A stretch of DNA of 64,000 nt. It comes from Amphibalanus amphitrite (lineage: Eukaryota; Arthropoda; Thecostraca; Balanomorpha; Balanidae). The notes under the pieces were generated by a model. It saw only the letters and a program-made list of their open reading frames with translations, was not told where the DNA came from and did not search any database. The translations under genes were made by a program, and so were the position numbers. The stretch is taken from assembly GCF_019059575.1 (NCBI RefSeq), contig NW_024881538.1:558001-622000 (forward strand), written 5' to 3'. This document shows positions 12,353 to 23,074 of the stretch, one piece after another; position 1 is the first letter of the stretch; each line of letters opens with the position of its first letter.

Positions 12353-12799
12353 AGTGTCCAGCGGGCCTCTGCGGGTCGTGGCGGCGTGTTTGTGACGTGG
12401 TTGGGCAACTGGACGGACCTTGAACTTTGGCAGTCGTGCTGCTAGCTGTGTGAGGCGGCAGGGGCTTACACTGTGACTCTCCACATAAGGAAAAGGACGA
12501 TGCTTGAGGTCACCAGGACTGCTCGAACTAGTTTTCAATGCGCCGTGGATGTGCATGAAACGGGTTTATCCTTCGCCCCAGGACCTCCGCAGCAAGCAAT
12601 ATTGTTTTCCGGTTTTTATTAATCCGACTAGGGGGAGAAAATGTAATCCACTCCTGCTCGTTATCCAGACCCATAAATAAGGCGCTTTCCCAATGTGTAA
12701 TGACTCGTGTATTTATGTTCTGAGCATCCTGTTTTGGAATCCGCTCTGGCAGAGCTGTCAGAGATGTTCTCGGCTCAGACGGCTGATGTTACTAGGCGG

Positions 12800-13010
12800 A
12801 CGGGACGGATACGGGACGGAGACGGGACGGAGACGGGACAGATTCGGGACGGAGACGACTCGGAGACGGGACAGAGGCGGGCAACGGAGACGGAGACGGT
12901 TTGGAGACGGGACGGAGACGGAGGCTGAGACGGGAAGAAGGCGAGACGGAGATGGAGAAGGAATGGAGACGGAGATGGAGAAGGGACGGGACTGCACTGA
13001 TCTGAGATGG
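12800..13010. repeat. GGGACGGAGAC hexamer-like repeat
   Basis: A degenerate array of GGACGGAGAC and GGAGACGG words, purine-rich on the plus strand. Open frames across it translate as Arg-Asp-Gly-Thr-Glu repeats and are not genes. Confidence 0.85.
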
Positions 13011-13928
13011 AGACAGACTGGAGATATGCTGGGCCAGTGACCCTGGAGCTAAATCCGGTCGAGTCGGAGCGCTAGCTTTCCTGGCCGCGTGTAAATACAG
13101 CTGAGGGCCGGAGTGAAGGCGACTGGGACCGACCGCCCCCTTCTCCAGGCGCGGCGCGCTCCCCCGGCTGTTATTTCTCTGTTACGACTGCCCCCCCCCA
13201 CCCCCACCTCCACTGGGAGTTGTAACTTTTATGCACCCTTATGAAGTGACCCGCAGTCGTTAAACGCTACGACCGGGCCGCAGAGGTCTGAAACGGATGC
13301 GTCTCATGCCGTCTGGGCGATGTGCGGTGCTGCGTTTTGCTACCACCGTCTGGGCTGCTGTCTGGTGGTGCGGAGGCGCATCCCCGAGCTGCGGCCGGCT
13401 GTCGCGCTGTCTGGAGGGGCGCATTCCAGACCCATTAGTGGAAGTGATTGGGCGCTGCTGGCGGCGGCATTCGTTTATGTTCGTTTGGCGGGTCCGTTGT
13501 GCGCCCGTGGGTGGGAGATCATCCGCCGTGGGCGGCCTGTCAGGCGACGACATTATACAGTAGCGGGAGTGACCAATAAGAGAGCCATGTGATGTATGCT
13601 CGGGTGGTGGCTGTGCTGAGGTGGTCCGGTCAATAGGTCGCCAAGGTGGGCCCCACGTCTTTTGGAGCGATGACCGGCAATGTATTCAGAAGTGTGACTT
13701 ACGTTTGACCTACCCCTGGCCCGTCCCCTATACCTCGCATCAGACGCGAGCGACGACTGCCTCTCTGTTTAATGTCATTATTTTATTGTGCCCTTTGGAT
13801 GCGTCTGCTACCCACCCTGTTTCCGTATGACTCGATGGACGATGCGAGTCCGCCCATGTGTCCTGTATATGACCCTACTATGTGTCCGGTGACCCATTTA
13901 TGACCCTTTCTTCCCTTGTCCGTTACAG
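13011..13928. other. probable intron upstream of the CDC42SE exon
   Basis: No coding exon is recognised. The stretch ends in a pyrimidine-bearing acceptor (TTACAG at 13923-13928). A C-run lies at 13190-13205. The short frames at 13260-13592 occur on both strands over the same G/C-rich DNA and show no domain. Confidence 0.4.
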
Positions 13929-14111
13929 AAGCGGCGGAGAATCGACCGCTCGATGATCGGCGAACCGACCAACTTCGTCCACTTGGGTCACGTCGGCGCC
14001 AACGACATGCAGCAGCAGGGCAGCCGGTACCTGAACCAGCTGCAGACTCAGATGTGCTCCAAGGGCCAGTACCAGAGCAATGGCCAGCAGGCAGTGCGGG
14101 TCAACTCGTGA
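13929..14111 (+). CDS. CDC42SE: CDC42 small effector protein, last coding exon (partial)
   Basis: The exon begins right after a TTACAG acceptor and gives 60 residues to a TGA at 14109. It opens with KRRRIDRSMIGEPTNFVHLG followed by HVGANDM. This matches the CRIB motif of the CDC42 small effector (SPEC/CDC42SE) family almost residue for residue. Those proteins are about 80-odd residues: a short N-terminal part with a Cys pair that is palmitoylated, then a basic stretch and the CRIB. They bind GTP-loaded Cdc42 at the plasma membrane and influence actin. The C-terminal part here is Gln/Ser-rich, with an LNQLQTQMCSKGQY segment matching the family's I-Q-x-Q-M-x-S-K-G motif. The N-terminal exon with the Cys pair was not found; it may lie upstream of or beyond the window. 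Phase 0 is assumed at the acceptor. Confidence 0.88.
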   Translation, partial: KRRRIDRSMIGEPTNFVHLGHVGANDMQQQGSRYLNQLQTQMCSKGQYQSNGQQAVRVNS

Positions 14112-15540
14112 TGAGACGGTACGTGTGTGGTTGAGCATTGGTGGTCGCAGCCTACCCGGGATCACCGATAGAATACCGATGCCCCGCCTGTCTAGATACC
14201 TATATATATGTGCACCCTGAAATACTGTCGCCTGTTCCTAGTTCTCCTTCTAAGTCCTGCTGTTGCAGAATTCCTGTTGTGACCTATTAGTTCGCTGGAG
14301 GTTTTTGCTGGCGTCAACGGCGTTGAGCGACAGCTGCTCCAAGTCCCTAATGAATACAAGCAATGTCACAAGCCACTGGCGTGGACTGTTGAGCTTGAAC
14401 ACTCCTGATGTAAACACTAAGGTACTGAAATATTCACATGAATGTGCTGCCTCTGGTTGTTATTTCATGGGCTCATGAACAAGATCAACGTGGGACCTCA
14501 ACCTTTTTGGTAAACGCACAGTTACCGCTGGCAGATCGATCCTTAATTTTCGATTATCGTATTTTATATTTCCGAAAAATTGATCCTCGCATATGTAGGT
14601 ACGAAACACTAGACAGTCCGTTTATTTTTCCTCGATATATTCTTTCCCTAATTATCTATTGGGTTCAATAGGTACGGAGATTGATTGTATATATCTTTTA
14701 TTCGCTTAGTTATCGTTAATTCATCGGTAAAGAGTTGTCAGTGCGTCCAATCTTGGTGTATGGCTGCGTCTCTGTTTGAGTAATGATAACCGAACACGGA
14801 CATTTTTGGAAATCGATCGGAGAGAGCTACGTCAATGTCTATCGATGAAGTAACCTTCCTGTCGGCTGTGTAAATATTTATCGATATGTGGTGTCATCGA
14901 TCATATCCTCTTTATCGATGATTGCCTGATACACGCCTGAAGTATATGCGGGTATGTGCGGCGAATCTTACGAAACTAACCGTGGTTATAAGCGACTGTT
15001 TATGTGTCAGGTCATGCGAGATTGCTCAATGCCCGTGAGGACGGTCGTTTGTGAAGTTTGTCCACTGGCGGTCGCAGCCGCTAGCAAAGGGGGGGGGGGG
15101 GGGCCAAAGTCACACTCGCGGGACATAACATTTATCCGTCACCAGGAGGGGGGGGGGGGTGATCGGCTAATTTTTTACGTCCACGAGGCGCCGCGCAGTT
15201 TCCATTACTTATGCTTCGTCCATCTCATTCTTACGTGAAATATTTAAGCTCAATTTAAGGCAAAATCACCAGTTCCATTTCCCGTCCCACGGTGCTTCCA
15301 CCGGTCGGGCCACTGCAAAATGACGACGGATCGGTGTAGCATAGGTATACTGGAAGGTCAGGCACGCGGATTCATGACCTTACCACTATAAAACAATTCG
15401 GAAAAGTGCAGATACCTCTTGCTTTGAACAAGCATGTGAAACCCAGAGAGCATTTTCAGACTATGACATTTACCCATATAGGTACGTACCTAGTTGTGTG
15501 GCTGCGGGAGAGAGTAGGTACACCGACCTCTGGAGACCCC
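14112..15540. other. CDC42SE 3' untranslated sequence and probable 3'UTR intron
   Basis: Seven bases after the stop codon is a donor-like G|GTACGT (14119-14124), so the transcript may be spliced in its 3'UTR. One possible acceptor is TGTTACAG ending at 19975, before the AATAAA at 20427; this link is inference. The rest of the stretch holds several ATCGAT-rich AT-rich blocks and two G runs (15088-15102, 15148-15159). No other exon was recognised. Confidence 0.35.
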
Positions 15541-16390
15541 CACAGGTTCCGAGCTTTCAAAATTGGCATCTGAGGGCCGTGCGCGACTCCTGCGGGGCTT
15601 CGCAACGGCTCTATTGGGGCTCACTCAACCTGCCTAGTCCTACTGCTTAAAAGACTGGCCCTGAGCCCTAAGGACTTCATCAGTCTCTGCCAGTCCCAGA
15701 ACCCACACCGGCTCATGGGGTCCCGACGTCGAAATATGAGGGAATCTGCGCGGGACCATCAGGACGTAAAGTAATCTCGACCAGGACCAACGTAAGGCTG
15801 TGCCGGGGGCTGCGTGAGCCCTCTGATCTTCAGAAACCCACCCATGTATGTTTTCACGTAGAGGCCAGTTTAGGACCCTCAGAGACCAGTACAGGGCCTG
15901 CAAACTACAAAGGCCAGTAGTTTGAGACCATCAGAGACCGAGTTGGGCTCTCAGAGGCTAATGTGGGTCCTTACTCATTACAGGCCAACATGGGCCCTCA
16001 GAGGTCAGCGTGGTGCCCTAAAAGACCGACATGAGCCGTCGTTGGACCCTAGAGGCCAGCAGAGGGCCCTCAAAGGCCAAGATGGGCCCTCCTCAGAGGC
16101 CAATGCAGGCCCTTAGAGGCCGGCATCGGGTCTTCAGCAGCCAGTGCGAGGCCCTCATTGGCATCTAAAGGTTCGTCTTGGGACACCAGAGACAGAAATA
16201 AGGCCACCTGAGACCGGTGTGAGACCCTCAGACGCCGGTTGGGGCCCCTGAGGCCGGTTAGAGGCCCTCATAGGCCAGATGTGGAGTCTCAGAGGTTGCT
16301 GTAGGCTCTTAGCGGTCAACGTGGGCGCTTGACCGCCACTGAAGTTCCCTCAGAGGTCAGTGTAAGACGCTTAAAGACCGGTGTGGGAGC
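15540..16390. repeat. degenerate minisatellite of CCTCAGAGGCCAGTGTGGG type
   Basis: A roughly 20-24 bp unit with the core CAGAGGCC(A/G)(G/A)(T/C) followed by GTGGG/GGGCCCT recurs many times with heavy divergence. The copies are most regular between 15920 and 16150. No coding signal is present. Confidence 0.75.
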
Positions 16391-16419
16391 TATATTAATA
16401 GCTGGGCGTGGGTTTTTTG

Positions 16420-17105
16420 AGCCTCGTGACGATCGAATAATTGCCAGGGCCCCATACACCTATATGGGGGCCCATTGGTTGTTTGAGGGGGGGGGCAAAT
16501 GATATGATGGCCCCCTTTATTGACCTTTAGGGGGGCATGGCCCTGATGCCCCCCCCCCCCGCGACCGCCACTGTGCACACATTACACACATGTATCTGAG
16601 ATTACATACTAGCTCACGCAAACTCTATGCAGGCCCCGGAGGTCCCACGCCAATCCCACGAAACCAAGCCGGCATACGGCGTCACCACCGGACTTCTAAG
16701 GTGCACAGCACCAACCCATGAGGTCTTACTTTAGTGTCTTAGAGCCAATCTCCTTTGGCAGGGCCCACCCGCCACTGCCGAAGAGGGTCTCATGCCAGAC
16801 ATTGCTGGGCCCACGAGAGCCTCAATTAAACCCACGCTGATATTCCATATAAGATCCGGCCATACTCGTGAACCGGTGCCAGCGACGCTGACCGCCAAAT
16901 TGACAGAATGCGAAACTGAGCCCACTCATGAGTGAAATTTACGATTACGTCCTTTGATGGCGCAAGAAAGAAAATGAAACATACGAAAAGCTTTTCTAGG
17001 ACTTTTGTTCGATCTGAAAGGTGGGGCCAAAAGATAGTATGGCCCCACCTTTCAGCACGAAAGGGGGGCCATGGCCCCCGTGGCCCCCCCCCCTGGGACC
17101 GCCTA
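16420..17105. mobile_element. pair of related G/C-run short element ends
   Basis: Two related blocks lie near 16480-16572 and 17020-17105. Each has a GGGGGGCCATGGCCC-like palindromic core, a C run and then a GACCGCC(A/T) end. They resemble one end of a short hAT-type element (ends such as CAGGCGGTC). Clear target duplications were not identified, so boundaries and class are uncertain. Confidence 0.35.
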
Positions 17106-18310
17106 TGAGTTTGTCTCCACATTACGTCGTTTGTTCGATCATTTCGAATGCGTGGTTGTTATCAGTAGCCGATCATTAGTGCTTCGAATGCGGTTATCTC
17201 GTGCTTTTTCAACTTCACATACAACGTGCGTGCTAAAAACGCTTACACAGCGACAAATATCATCACCAGAATACTTAATTTGTGATGGGAATGATTACAT
17301 CGCTTCGCTTTGGGTCTCATAACCCAATGTTGTGAATGAAGGTATGAACGATTCTTGTGAATGAAGTCGATAACTCGCTGTTGATCTCGCTTATGTATGA
17401 AGAAACTCGCCACCCAGACGGTATGCCGTCTGGGTGGCGGGCGTGCACATCCGCATTATTCCGTTTGCCGGATTACGGGCTCACTGACTCGTGTGACTTG
17501 TCGCTGGGTGCGTGTCCGCGATAAGCCTCATTTTCCTCGAGACCCCGCCCGCCCGATCGGGATCCGCGCCCACGCAGCTTCGACCCTGCACACTGCTGTT
17601 GGTGGTATTTGACGTCCCAGGGGGCAGGGAGATCTACGGATCACGGTGCACGGAGCCGCCACTGTGGCTCTCGCATCTGAATATAGGAAGAGTGGTACTC
17701 GTATAGGGAGTCGTGACTGGCCGCCTTCCTGTTTGGCTAAGGCATCCGTCGGCGTGTAAGTGCACGCGCTATTGTGTCCTATGCTGTTTACTCACCGAGT
17801 GTACACTGTACAGCCTGACTCCAGCTCCCACTTAGGGACGGCCTGATGGGATTGGGGAGACGGGGAACATGCTTGCGGGCTCATCTGTGGTGGTGTGATC
17901 TGAGACTTTAAAGGGCCTCGGGTCATAGCGGTCACCAATGCCCTCACCCTCATCCCTGCAACTTTTGAGCCATGGGTTATCAACCGATGGTGGCTAATGT
18001 TGACCCATGATAGGATGTTCAGCCATTGTTTCTGTTATACAAGAACCTTTGCGAAAATATGGCCCCATTTCAATGTTCATCCCCGAATTCGTCGCAAGGC
18101 TAGCCGACATCCATCGGTCGCCATCGAAGGACAGCTAGACGACAGGCTGAGGCGACATTCGACGGACACCAAGGTGACGGAGGTCACGCTGTGTCTCCTC
18201 GTCACGTGAACATTGCGCCTTTTGCGCAATGTTTTCGCTCGATTTGGGCACGGCACGTTTGGTACTCTACAGTAGGTATGCTGTAAGCTATCTGGCGTGA
18301 CCGGTCGAGA
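17106..18310. other. unassigned sequence
   Basis: No gene is recognised. A perfect short inverted repeat (CCACCCAGACGG at 17410-17421 against CCGTCTGGGTGG at 17427-17438) forms a compact hairpin. The other frames are short and domain-free. Confidence 0.35.
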
Positions 18311-18732
18311 TATACAGGGTGTCCAGAAAAAAGATACTACGGAAAGTAAGTCGCATTCATTAACGCACGTGCCGATTTTGTTCCAACTTCATGCGCTTAT
18401 AGTGCAAGATTTGGCAAAACTCATGAGCACTGTAATGCGTCGTTGGAAAGTTGTCTGGCTGCCCTCCGAGATGGTCAACATGACCATCAGTCACCTGCAG
18501 ACCGTGCTAGTGCTGGGGGCTGATCCGCCGTAAGGCCGCTCACATTGAGTATCTGCTTTGAGGAGCTGCCGCTACTAACCAAAGAGTTAACATGCCATGT
18601 GGCACCTGCTGTCTGTTTTGCCATATTTTTGCGAATTCAAGCATGTGCCATTTTAAATTGTAAGGTGTCTATTTTCGGAATTACAGCAAAAAATAATAGT
18701 AGGTATCCGTTTTTTCTGGACACCCTGTATGT
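18311..18732. mobile_element. Tc1/mariner-like miniature element
   Basis: The ends are inverted repeats: TACAGGGTGTCCAGAAAAA at 18313-18331 and its complement at 18712-18730, with one A/T-run length difference. A TA dinucleotide stands at each side, as expected of the TA-targeting Tc1/mariner superfamily. Both ends translate to an I-Q-G-V-Q-K-K peptide, which I recognise as a recurring motif from ends of this type in arthropod genomes. The 400-bp body has no transposase. Confidence 0.75.
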
Positions 18733-18844
18733 AGGTAGACGAGTTACGCAGCACTCTACAATCCACATACTCGAGAGGCCTCTTCTGTACACATTTGTGG
18801 CTGTGGTATCGGTGCGCGGAAGACAACTGTAGGTAGTTGATGAA

Positions 18845-19085
18845 ACTGGGAGGCCCCAAGTGTCCCCAGAGGTCAGCGTTAGGTCTTGTCCTCAGCGGTC
18901 AGGGTCAGGTCTCGTCTGCAGAGGTCAAGGTCGAGCCTCGTCGTCAAGGTTGTACCTCGTCCTCAGCGGTCTGGGTCAGGTCTCGTCCGCAGAGGTCAAG
19001 GTCGAACCTTGTTTGCAGAGGTCAGGGTCAGATCTCGTCTTCAGTGGGCTGGGTCAAGTCTTCCCCCAGCTCTCAGGGTCTGACC
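18845..19085. repeat. about 30-bp minisatellite with AGGTCA words
   Basis: Degenerate copies of a unit such as CAGGTCTCGTCTGCAGAGGT followed by CAAGGTCGA are arranged head to tail. All three plus-strand frames stay largely open, producing S-S-A-E-V-K-V type translations. This reflects the repeat and is not a gene. Confidence 0.8.
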
Positions 19086-19836
19086 CCGAGCTGCTGGAGG
19101 CCGGACCGCCGCTTCGGCGCAGACAACTGAACCTGTTGACACGCTGTTTGTATGGCAGGCTTTTTCTCACTTCTCGCTAGGAGTGGCTTGGTTTCTAATG
19201 ACGTCGTATGCGGTGTCCGATATCATCTGGCAGTAGTGCGATATTGACGCGAACTGATAGCCTGCATGTTTATTCTTCGACATCTGTCAACAGACATGCC
19301 AGAAGGCCACTCAGAAACTTTTTGATGGACCAGCTGATTGCACCCCCTCCTCACTGAAGTGACCCTCACCCTGAAGATGGTAACCACCTCCCCCCCCTCC
19401 CCTCTCGTGCCTGCACCTGTCCCAGGCCCGTCGGCGCCGTCCCAGGTGTCCCTCGCCGGCCGATGGCAGGCCACCATCACCCATCGCTGGCTGTTCTGAC
19501 CGCCGCCGTCACTGTCCCCGGGTGAAAAATAGCCGGTTGTGCCGTTTTTCCGATGCTGTGGGCATGTAACGGCCGTGGGAAGTTTTCTCCCCGGGTTCCC
19601 ACGGTCGCTCATCGGGTGGTTCCCGGATCGCTCCCCACGATCGGATCCAGCCGTCCCGGGGAGGGGAGGAGAGGCAGCCTACTCCATGCTGGTGTGTGCT
19701 GGGGTGGATTACTTTGGGACAGTGGAGGTTTTAATATTTATGTAATCCTTATGGAAAGTGTCACTTGAAGCCTCGAAATGTGTGTCTAAATGTCATGTAC
19801 TTGTGCAAAAGTAAACGCATGCTGTTCTCCTCACAG
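19086..19836. other. unassigned sequence
   Basis: No gene is recognised. A C/T-rich tract lies at 19380-19430. The 129-codon minus-strand frame at 19223-19612 shows no known domain. The stretch ends in an acceptor-like CTCCTCACAG (19827-19836). Confidence 0.35.
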
Positions 19837-20030
19837 TGTTCTTCCTCCGTGTTACTGAGAAGCCAATTGGTCTCAATCTTATCCCCAATCGTCGAAAGCT
19901 GCCCCGCTACACCTGCGGCTGCGTGGACTGGATACTGTTCCGTGGCCCACTTAACACCTCATCTGTGTGTTACAGGCCGCTGCTGGGAAGGGGAGCACCA
20001 ATCATCGACCGGCTTGTGTCGGTCACGTGA
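19837..20030 (+). CDS. possible terminal coding exon, unrecognised
   Basis: After the acceptor-like CTCCTCACAG an open frame of about 64 residues ends at a TGA near 20030. The part VTEKPIGLNLIPNRRKLPRY, followed by a C-G-C-V-D-W-I-L-F-R-G stretch, looks protein-like rather than low-complexity. The D-W-I-L-F-R-G stretch is vaguely like the D-x-I-x-Y/F-R segment of endonuclease/exonuclease/phosphatase-fold proteins, but I cannot confirm a family. An AATAAA follows 400 bp downstream. It could also be a transposon relic or the 3'UTR of CDC42SE. Confidence 0.25.
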
Positions 20031-20426
20031 CCTGGGCGGCCGGCCGGCGCGTATGTCACCTGACCAGTGGGGTCGGAGTTTCTAGTCGCCGTCGGAAAGC
20101 CGGCGCCGCGCCGCGACCTGAGATGACCTGAGGCGCCGCCGGACGCCGCAGGTACCGGCAGTGACCGCTGGCGGACCAGAGACGGCGGTCCGACGGCAGA
20201 GACCGTCCCGGTGCCCGCGCGGGACCGTGCAGTGTGGTGGGAGGACCAAAGTGGCGCCCGTAGGGTGGAGAGGCGCAGCGGCGACCCGCCCCACCCGGCC
20301 GTGATGTGATCCGTGAGAGACAGTGACCGCGCGGCGGGTCGAGACTGAGCGACAGACTCCAGGCAGAGAGAGTATATGTATGCGCCGCGCCGAATGCAGT
20401 GTCGAGAGTGTTGTGGATGTCTGATC

Positions 20427-20432
20427 AATAAA
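20427..20432 (+). terminator. candidate polyadenylation signal AATAAA
   Basis: AATAAA occurs after a 400-bp G/C-rich stretch and is followed by a GTGTTCGG-type downstream region. It could end the transcript of the exon at 19837-20030 or of the CDC42SE gene after 3'UTR splicing. Confidence 0.4.
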
Positions 20433-20439
20433 CAAATGT

Positions 20440-21219
20440 TATAACTATGATCGTGCCGTGTTCGGTTCGACTAGCTGTTGTGATATTTGGGGAGACCTTG
20501 CTGAAAGTCTGGTCAATGAGATTATATTATTCGTTTTAAAACGGCGTAAGCTGCATTTCTGAACTATACCTACCTACGCAGCGAAACGGGCGAGGCGGCA
20601 AACGAAAGCCTTTGACAAGACGCCTCTGACGCATACCTAAATGTGGAAGTTCGAGCCCATTGGTTGGGTCAAGGTCAGGTCAAACATTGCTGAAATTGGG
20701 CTTTCAGTAGCAGGGACTTTGGGGCCTCATGCTGGGCAGCTCTTGTCATCAATAATTTCAGTGGAATGTCCAGAATAAATTGTCTTTTGGATCGTACAGT
20801 ATTCTTCAATTAAGTGCTAACGACTGTCATGTAAGTAGGTATATGCAAGGGTCATTCAAGCATAGGTCAAGGTCAAGGTCAGATCAGGTTCAACAGTTAA
20901 GGACAGATCATTACCGTCAAGTATTCACGATAAATCACCAAGATAGTATCAGTTTCATAGTATCAGTGACAGCTTCATAACGTTAACGGCATGTTTTGCA
21001 CATGATTACGTGATTTTAGATGATTTTTTTTTTTTAAATATATGTCACTTTTGGTCGAAATCTTAAAATTAGGTAGGTATAGGTAGTAGGTGGTACCCAC
21101 TACCTATTGTCGGTATTGTAGGTGTAGCTGCAATCATGCATGTCTACGAGGTTTCTTCATGGCAGAGCGAAACGGCATGAGATAAAACGCATCAAATATG
21201 AAAGGGTGCGTATTATTTA
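20440..21219. other. unassigned sequence
   Basis: No gene is recognised. AGGTCA-type words cluster at 20666-20680 and 20865-20890. A T10 run and AT-rich DNA follow at about 21030. The stretch ends at the foldback element. Confidence 0.35.
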
Positions 21220-21561
21220 GGCCAGGGTTCATAATGTCCAGGGCACAATGTGTCCAGTGCTCGAATTGGCCAGTGCCTTGAATTGGCCAGTGTTCACATT
21301 GTCCAGGGATTACATGGTCCAAAAGTGGCCAACTGGCTGCAGATAGGGTAAATTCAAAGAGGCCAGGGTTCATAATGTCCAGGGCACGATGTGTCCAGTG
21401 TTCAAAATGGCCAGGGTTCATAATGTCCAGGGCACGATGTGTCCAGTGTTCGAAATGGCCAGGGTTCATAATGTCCAGGGCACGATGTGTCCAGTGTTCA
21501 AAATGGCCAGTGCCTTGAATGGGCCAGAGTTCATAGTGTCCAGGGATTACATAGTCAACCC

Positions 21562-21688
21562 AACCCAACCAAACCTAACCTAACCTAACCTAACCTAACC
21601 TCACCTAACCTAACCTAACCTAACCTAACCTAACCTAACCTAACCTAACCTAACCTAACCTAACCTAACCTAACCTAACCTAACCTAA
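21562..21688. repeat. interstitial arthropod telomere-type array (CCTAA)n
   Basis: About 25 copies of CCTAA (TTAGG on the other strand), with one CCTCA variant, lie head to tail. TTAGG is the standard telomere repeat of most arthropods. Here it sits in the loop of a foldback element, so it is interstitial. A shorter array accompanies the same element family at 36503-36542. Confidence 0.9.
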
Positions 21689-21747
21689 GGTAATGATGTT
21701 TGCCTACCAGGGATAAGGAAAAAGTTTCTCGCATGAATAGATTGCAA

Positions 21748-21860
21748 GCAATAGTAAATCAAATATTTTTAGGTTAAGTGGTTATGCATCAGGCTTCAGG
21801 CCTTCGGCCTGAAGCCAGATACATAACCACTTAACCTAAAAATATTTGATTTACTATTGC
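21748..21860. repeat. near-perfect 113-bp palindrome with GGCTTCAGGCC core
   Basis: The sequence folds around GGCCTTCGGCC at about 21803. Arms include ATTTTTAGGTTAAGTGGTTA and its complement, with two or three mismatches (GCATCAGG against CCAGATAC). The same palindrome, with an extra duplicated core, is at 36303-36450, flanked in both places by GTGCCGAAGGCAATGCCTTA and a TTAGG/CCTAA array. This identifies a repeat family. Confidence 0.85.
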
Positions 21861-22287
21861 CTGTAATCTCTCCTAAGGCATTGCCTTCGGCACTGCACTG
21901 CTTTGCATTGAGCTGATTCCGTGTTTTTTACATAATGACGTCACTTTCAGTGACTATGTAATCCCTGGACATTATGAGCTCTGGCCCATTCAAGGCACTG
22001 GCCATTTTGAACACTGGACACATCGTGCCCTGGACATTATGAACCCTGGCCATTTCGAATACTGGACACATCGTGCCCTGGACATTATGAACCCTGGCCA
22101 TTTTGAACACTGGACACATCGTGCCCTGGACATTATGAACCCTGGCCTCTTTGAATATACCCTATCTGCAGCCAGTTGGCCACATTTGGACCATGCAATC
22201 CCTGGACATTATGAACTCTGGCCCATTCAAGGCACTGGCCATTTTGACACTGGGCATAGCGTACCCTGGACATTATGAACCCTGGCC

Positions 22288-23072
22288 AGAATGAATGCTC
22301 CCCATATGAAACGTGCCGGTTTATAAAGTTTTGTGGATTGTGGTTAGCGTCTCCCGTCAAATTCACTTGAAGGTCGGGTCTAGGTCATTGACCTGAGATG
22401 ACCTCAGTCGACTTTTTTAGTTTCGCCCACAACTTTTAGTAGGTAGTGTTTGAAGCTAATTGAACCCGTTTGAACATTTTGAATTGAGAACCAGTTTGAT
22501 GCCAATGCAACATGCTGGGACGCCGCCACTGGGGGTAAACACCTTCAATGGATAGCCTGCCTGACGTTTGAACTGACTTGACCTGACCCGCTCTTCCATA
22601 AATGCATCAATGCCTACATCATCTTGGATAAAAACGAATGCATTAAATCCTCACTTCAAGAAAGTCGTAGCAGGTTCCGAGTTCCCGACTCTTATGTCAT
22701 TGACCTGACCTGGAAGGTCAACGAATGTCCTGGGACCTTTAAATTGGGTAGCATCGGTTTCCTCTCGGGCAACACAATATATTTTCCGAAAGCTCCACCT
22801 CGATTAGAGGCCGAATGGCTGGCGGGAAGAGTTCGATCGACTCCGCAGACGTCAGTGGCTGTGAAAATGCCAAATAGATCGGTCGGACCGTGCAGTACCT
22901 ACTGTGTGAGCATTTTCCCAAACGAGAGTTTATTAGTTTCTTTTTGTAGAACTAAACGTCAAATTTTCATCGATTTCCGGCCCCAATGGGAAAAGTATTT
23001 GCCCCACATGCCCCCTGCCCCTGGGTTCGCAGTAAGGATGTTTTAGGGCCTTGGCAGTCAGTAATGCTGTCA
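22288..23072. other. unassigned sequence with one 140-codon frame
   Basis: A plus-strand open frame (22624-23046) gives 140 residues without a recognisable domain. Its last third overlaps a CCCCACATGCCCCC type sequence that also occurs at about 30780 and 31440 next to a conserved ATCGACGAAAATTT word, so it is partly repeat-derived. AGGTCA/TGACCT words are frequent at 22370-22400 and 22700. Confidence 0.35.
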
Positions 23073-23074
23073 TA

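Larger units (their letters stand above)
21220..22287. mobile_element. large foldback element with tandem-repeat arms
   Basis: Left arm 21220-21557 and right arm about 21947-22287 are inverted copies of each other. Each arm consists of about seven units of roughly 46 bp, or half-units, built on GGCCAGGGTTCATAATGTCC and CGATGTGTCCAGTGTTC. The two arms share the order of unit variants, for example a CTGGCTGCAGATAGGG interruption in both, so the whole arm was inverted rather than each array expanding separately. The loop carries a CCTAA array and a second, shorter palindrome. No target duplication was identified and no transposase is present. Confidence 0.85.

Noticed and set aside
12041-12556. 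Frames of up to 134 codons on both strands
   Set aside because: They cover the GTCC microsatellite and give repeated Pro/Ser/Val or Asp/Gly/Arg/Thr. The openness is explained by composition.
21562-21688. A true chromosome end at the CCTAA array
   Set aside because: The array is flanked on both sides by inverted arms of the same element and by further unique sequence; it is interstitial.
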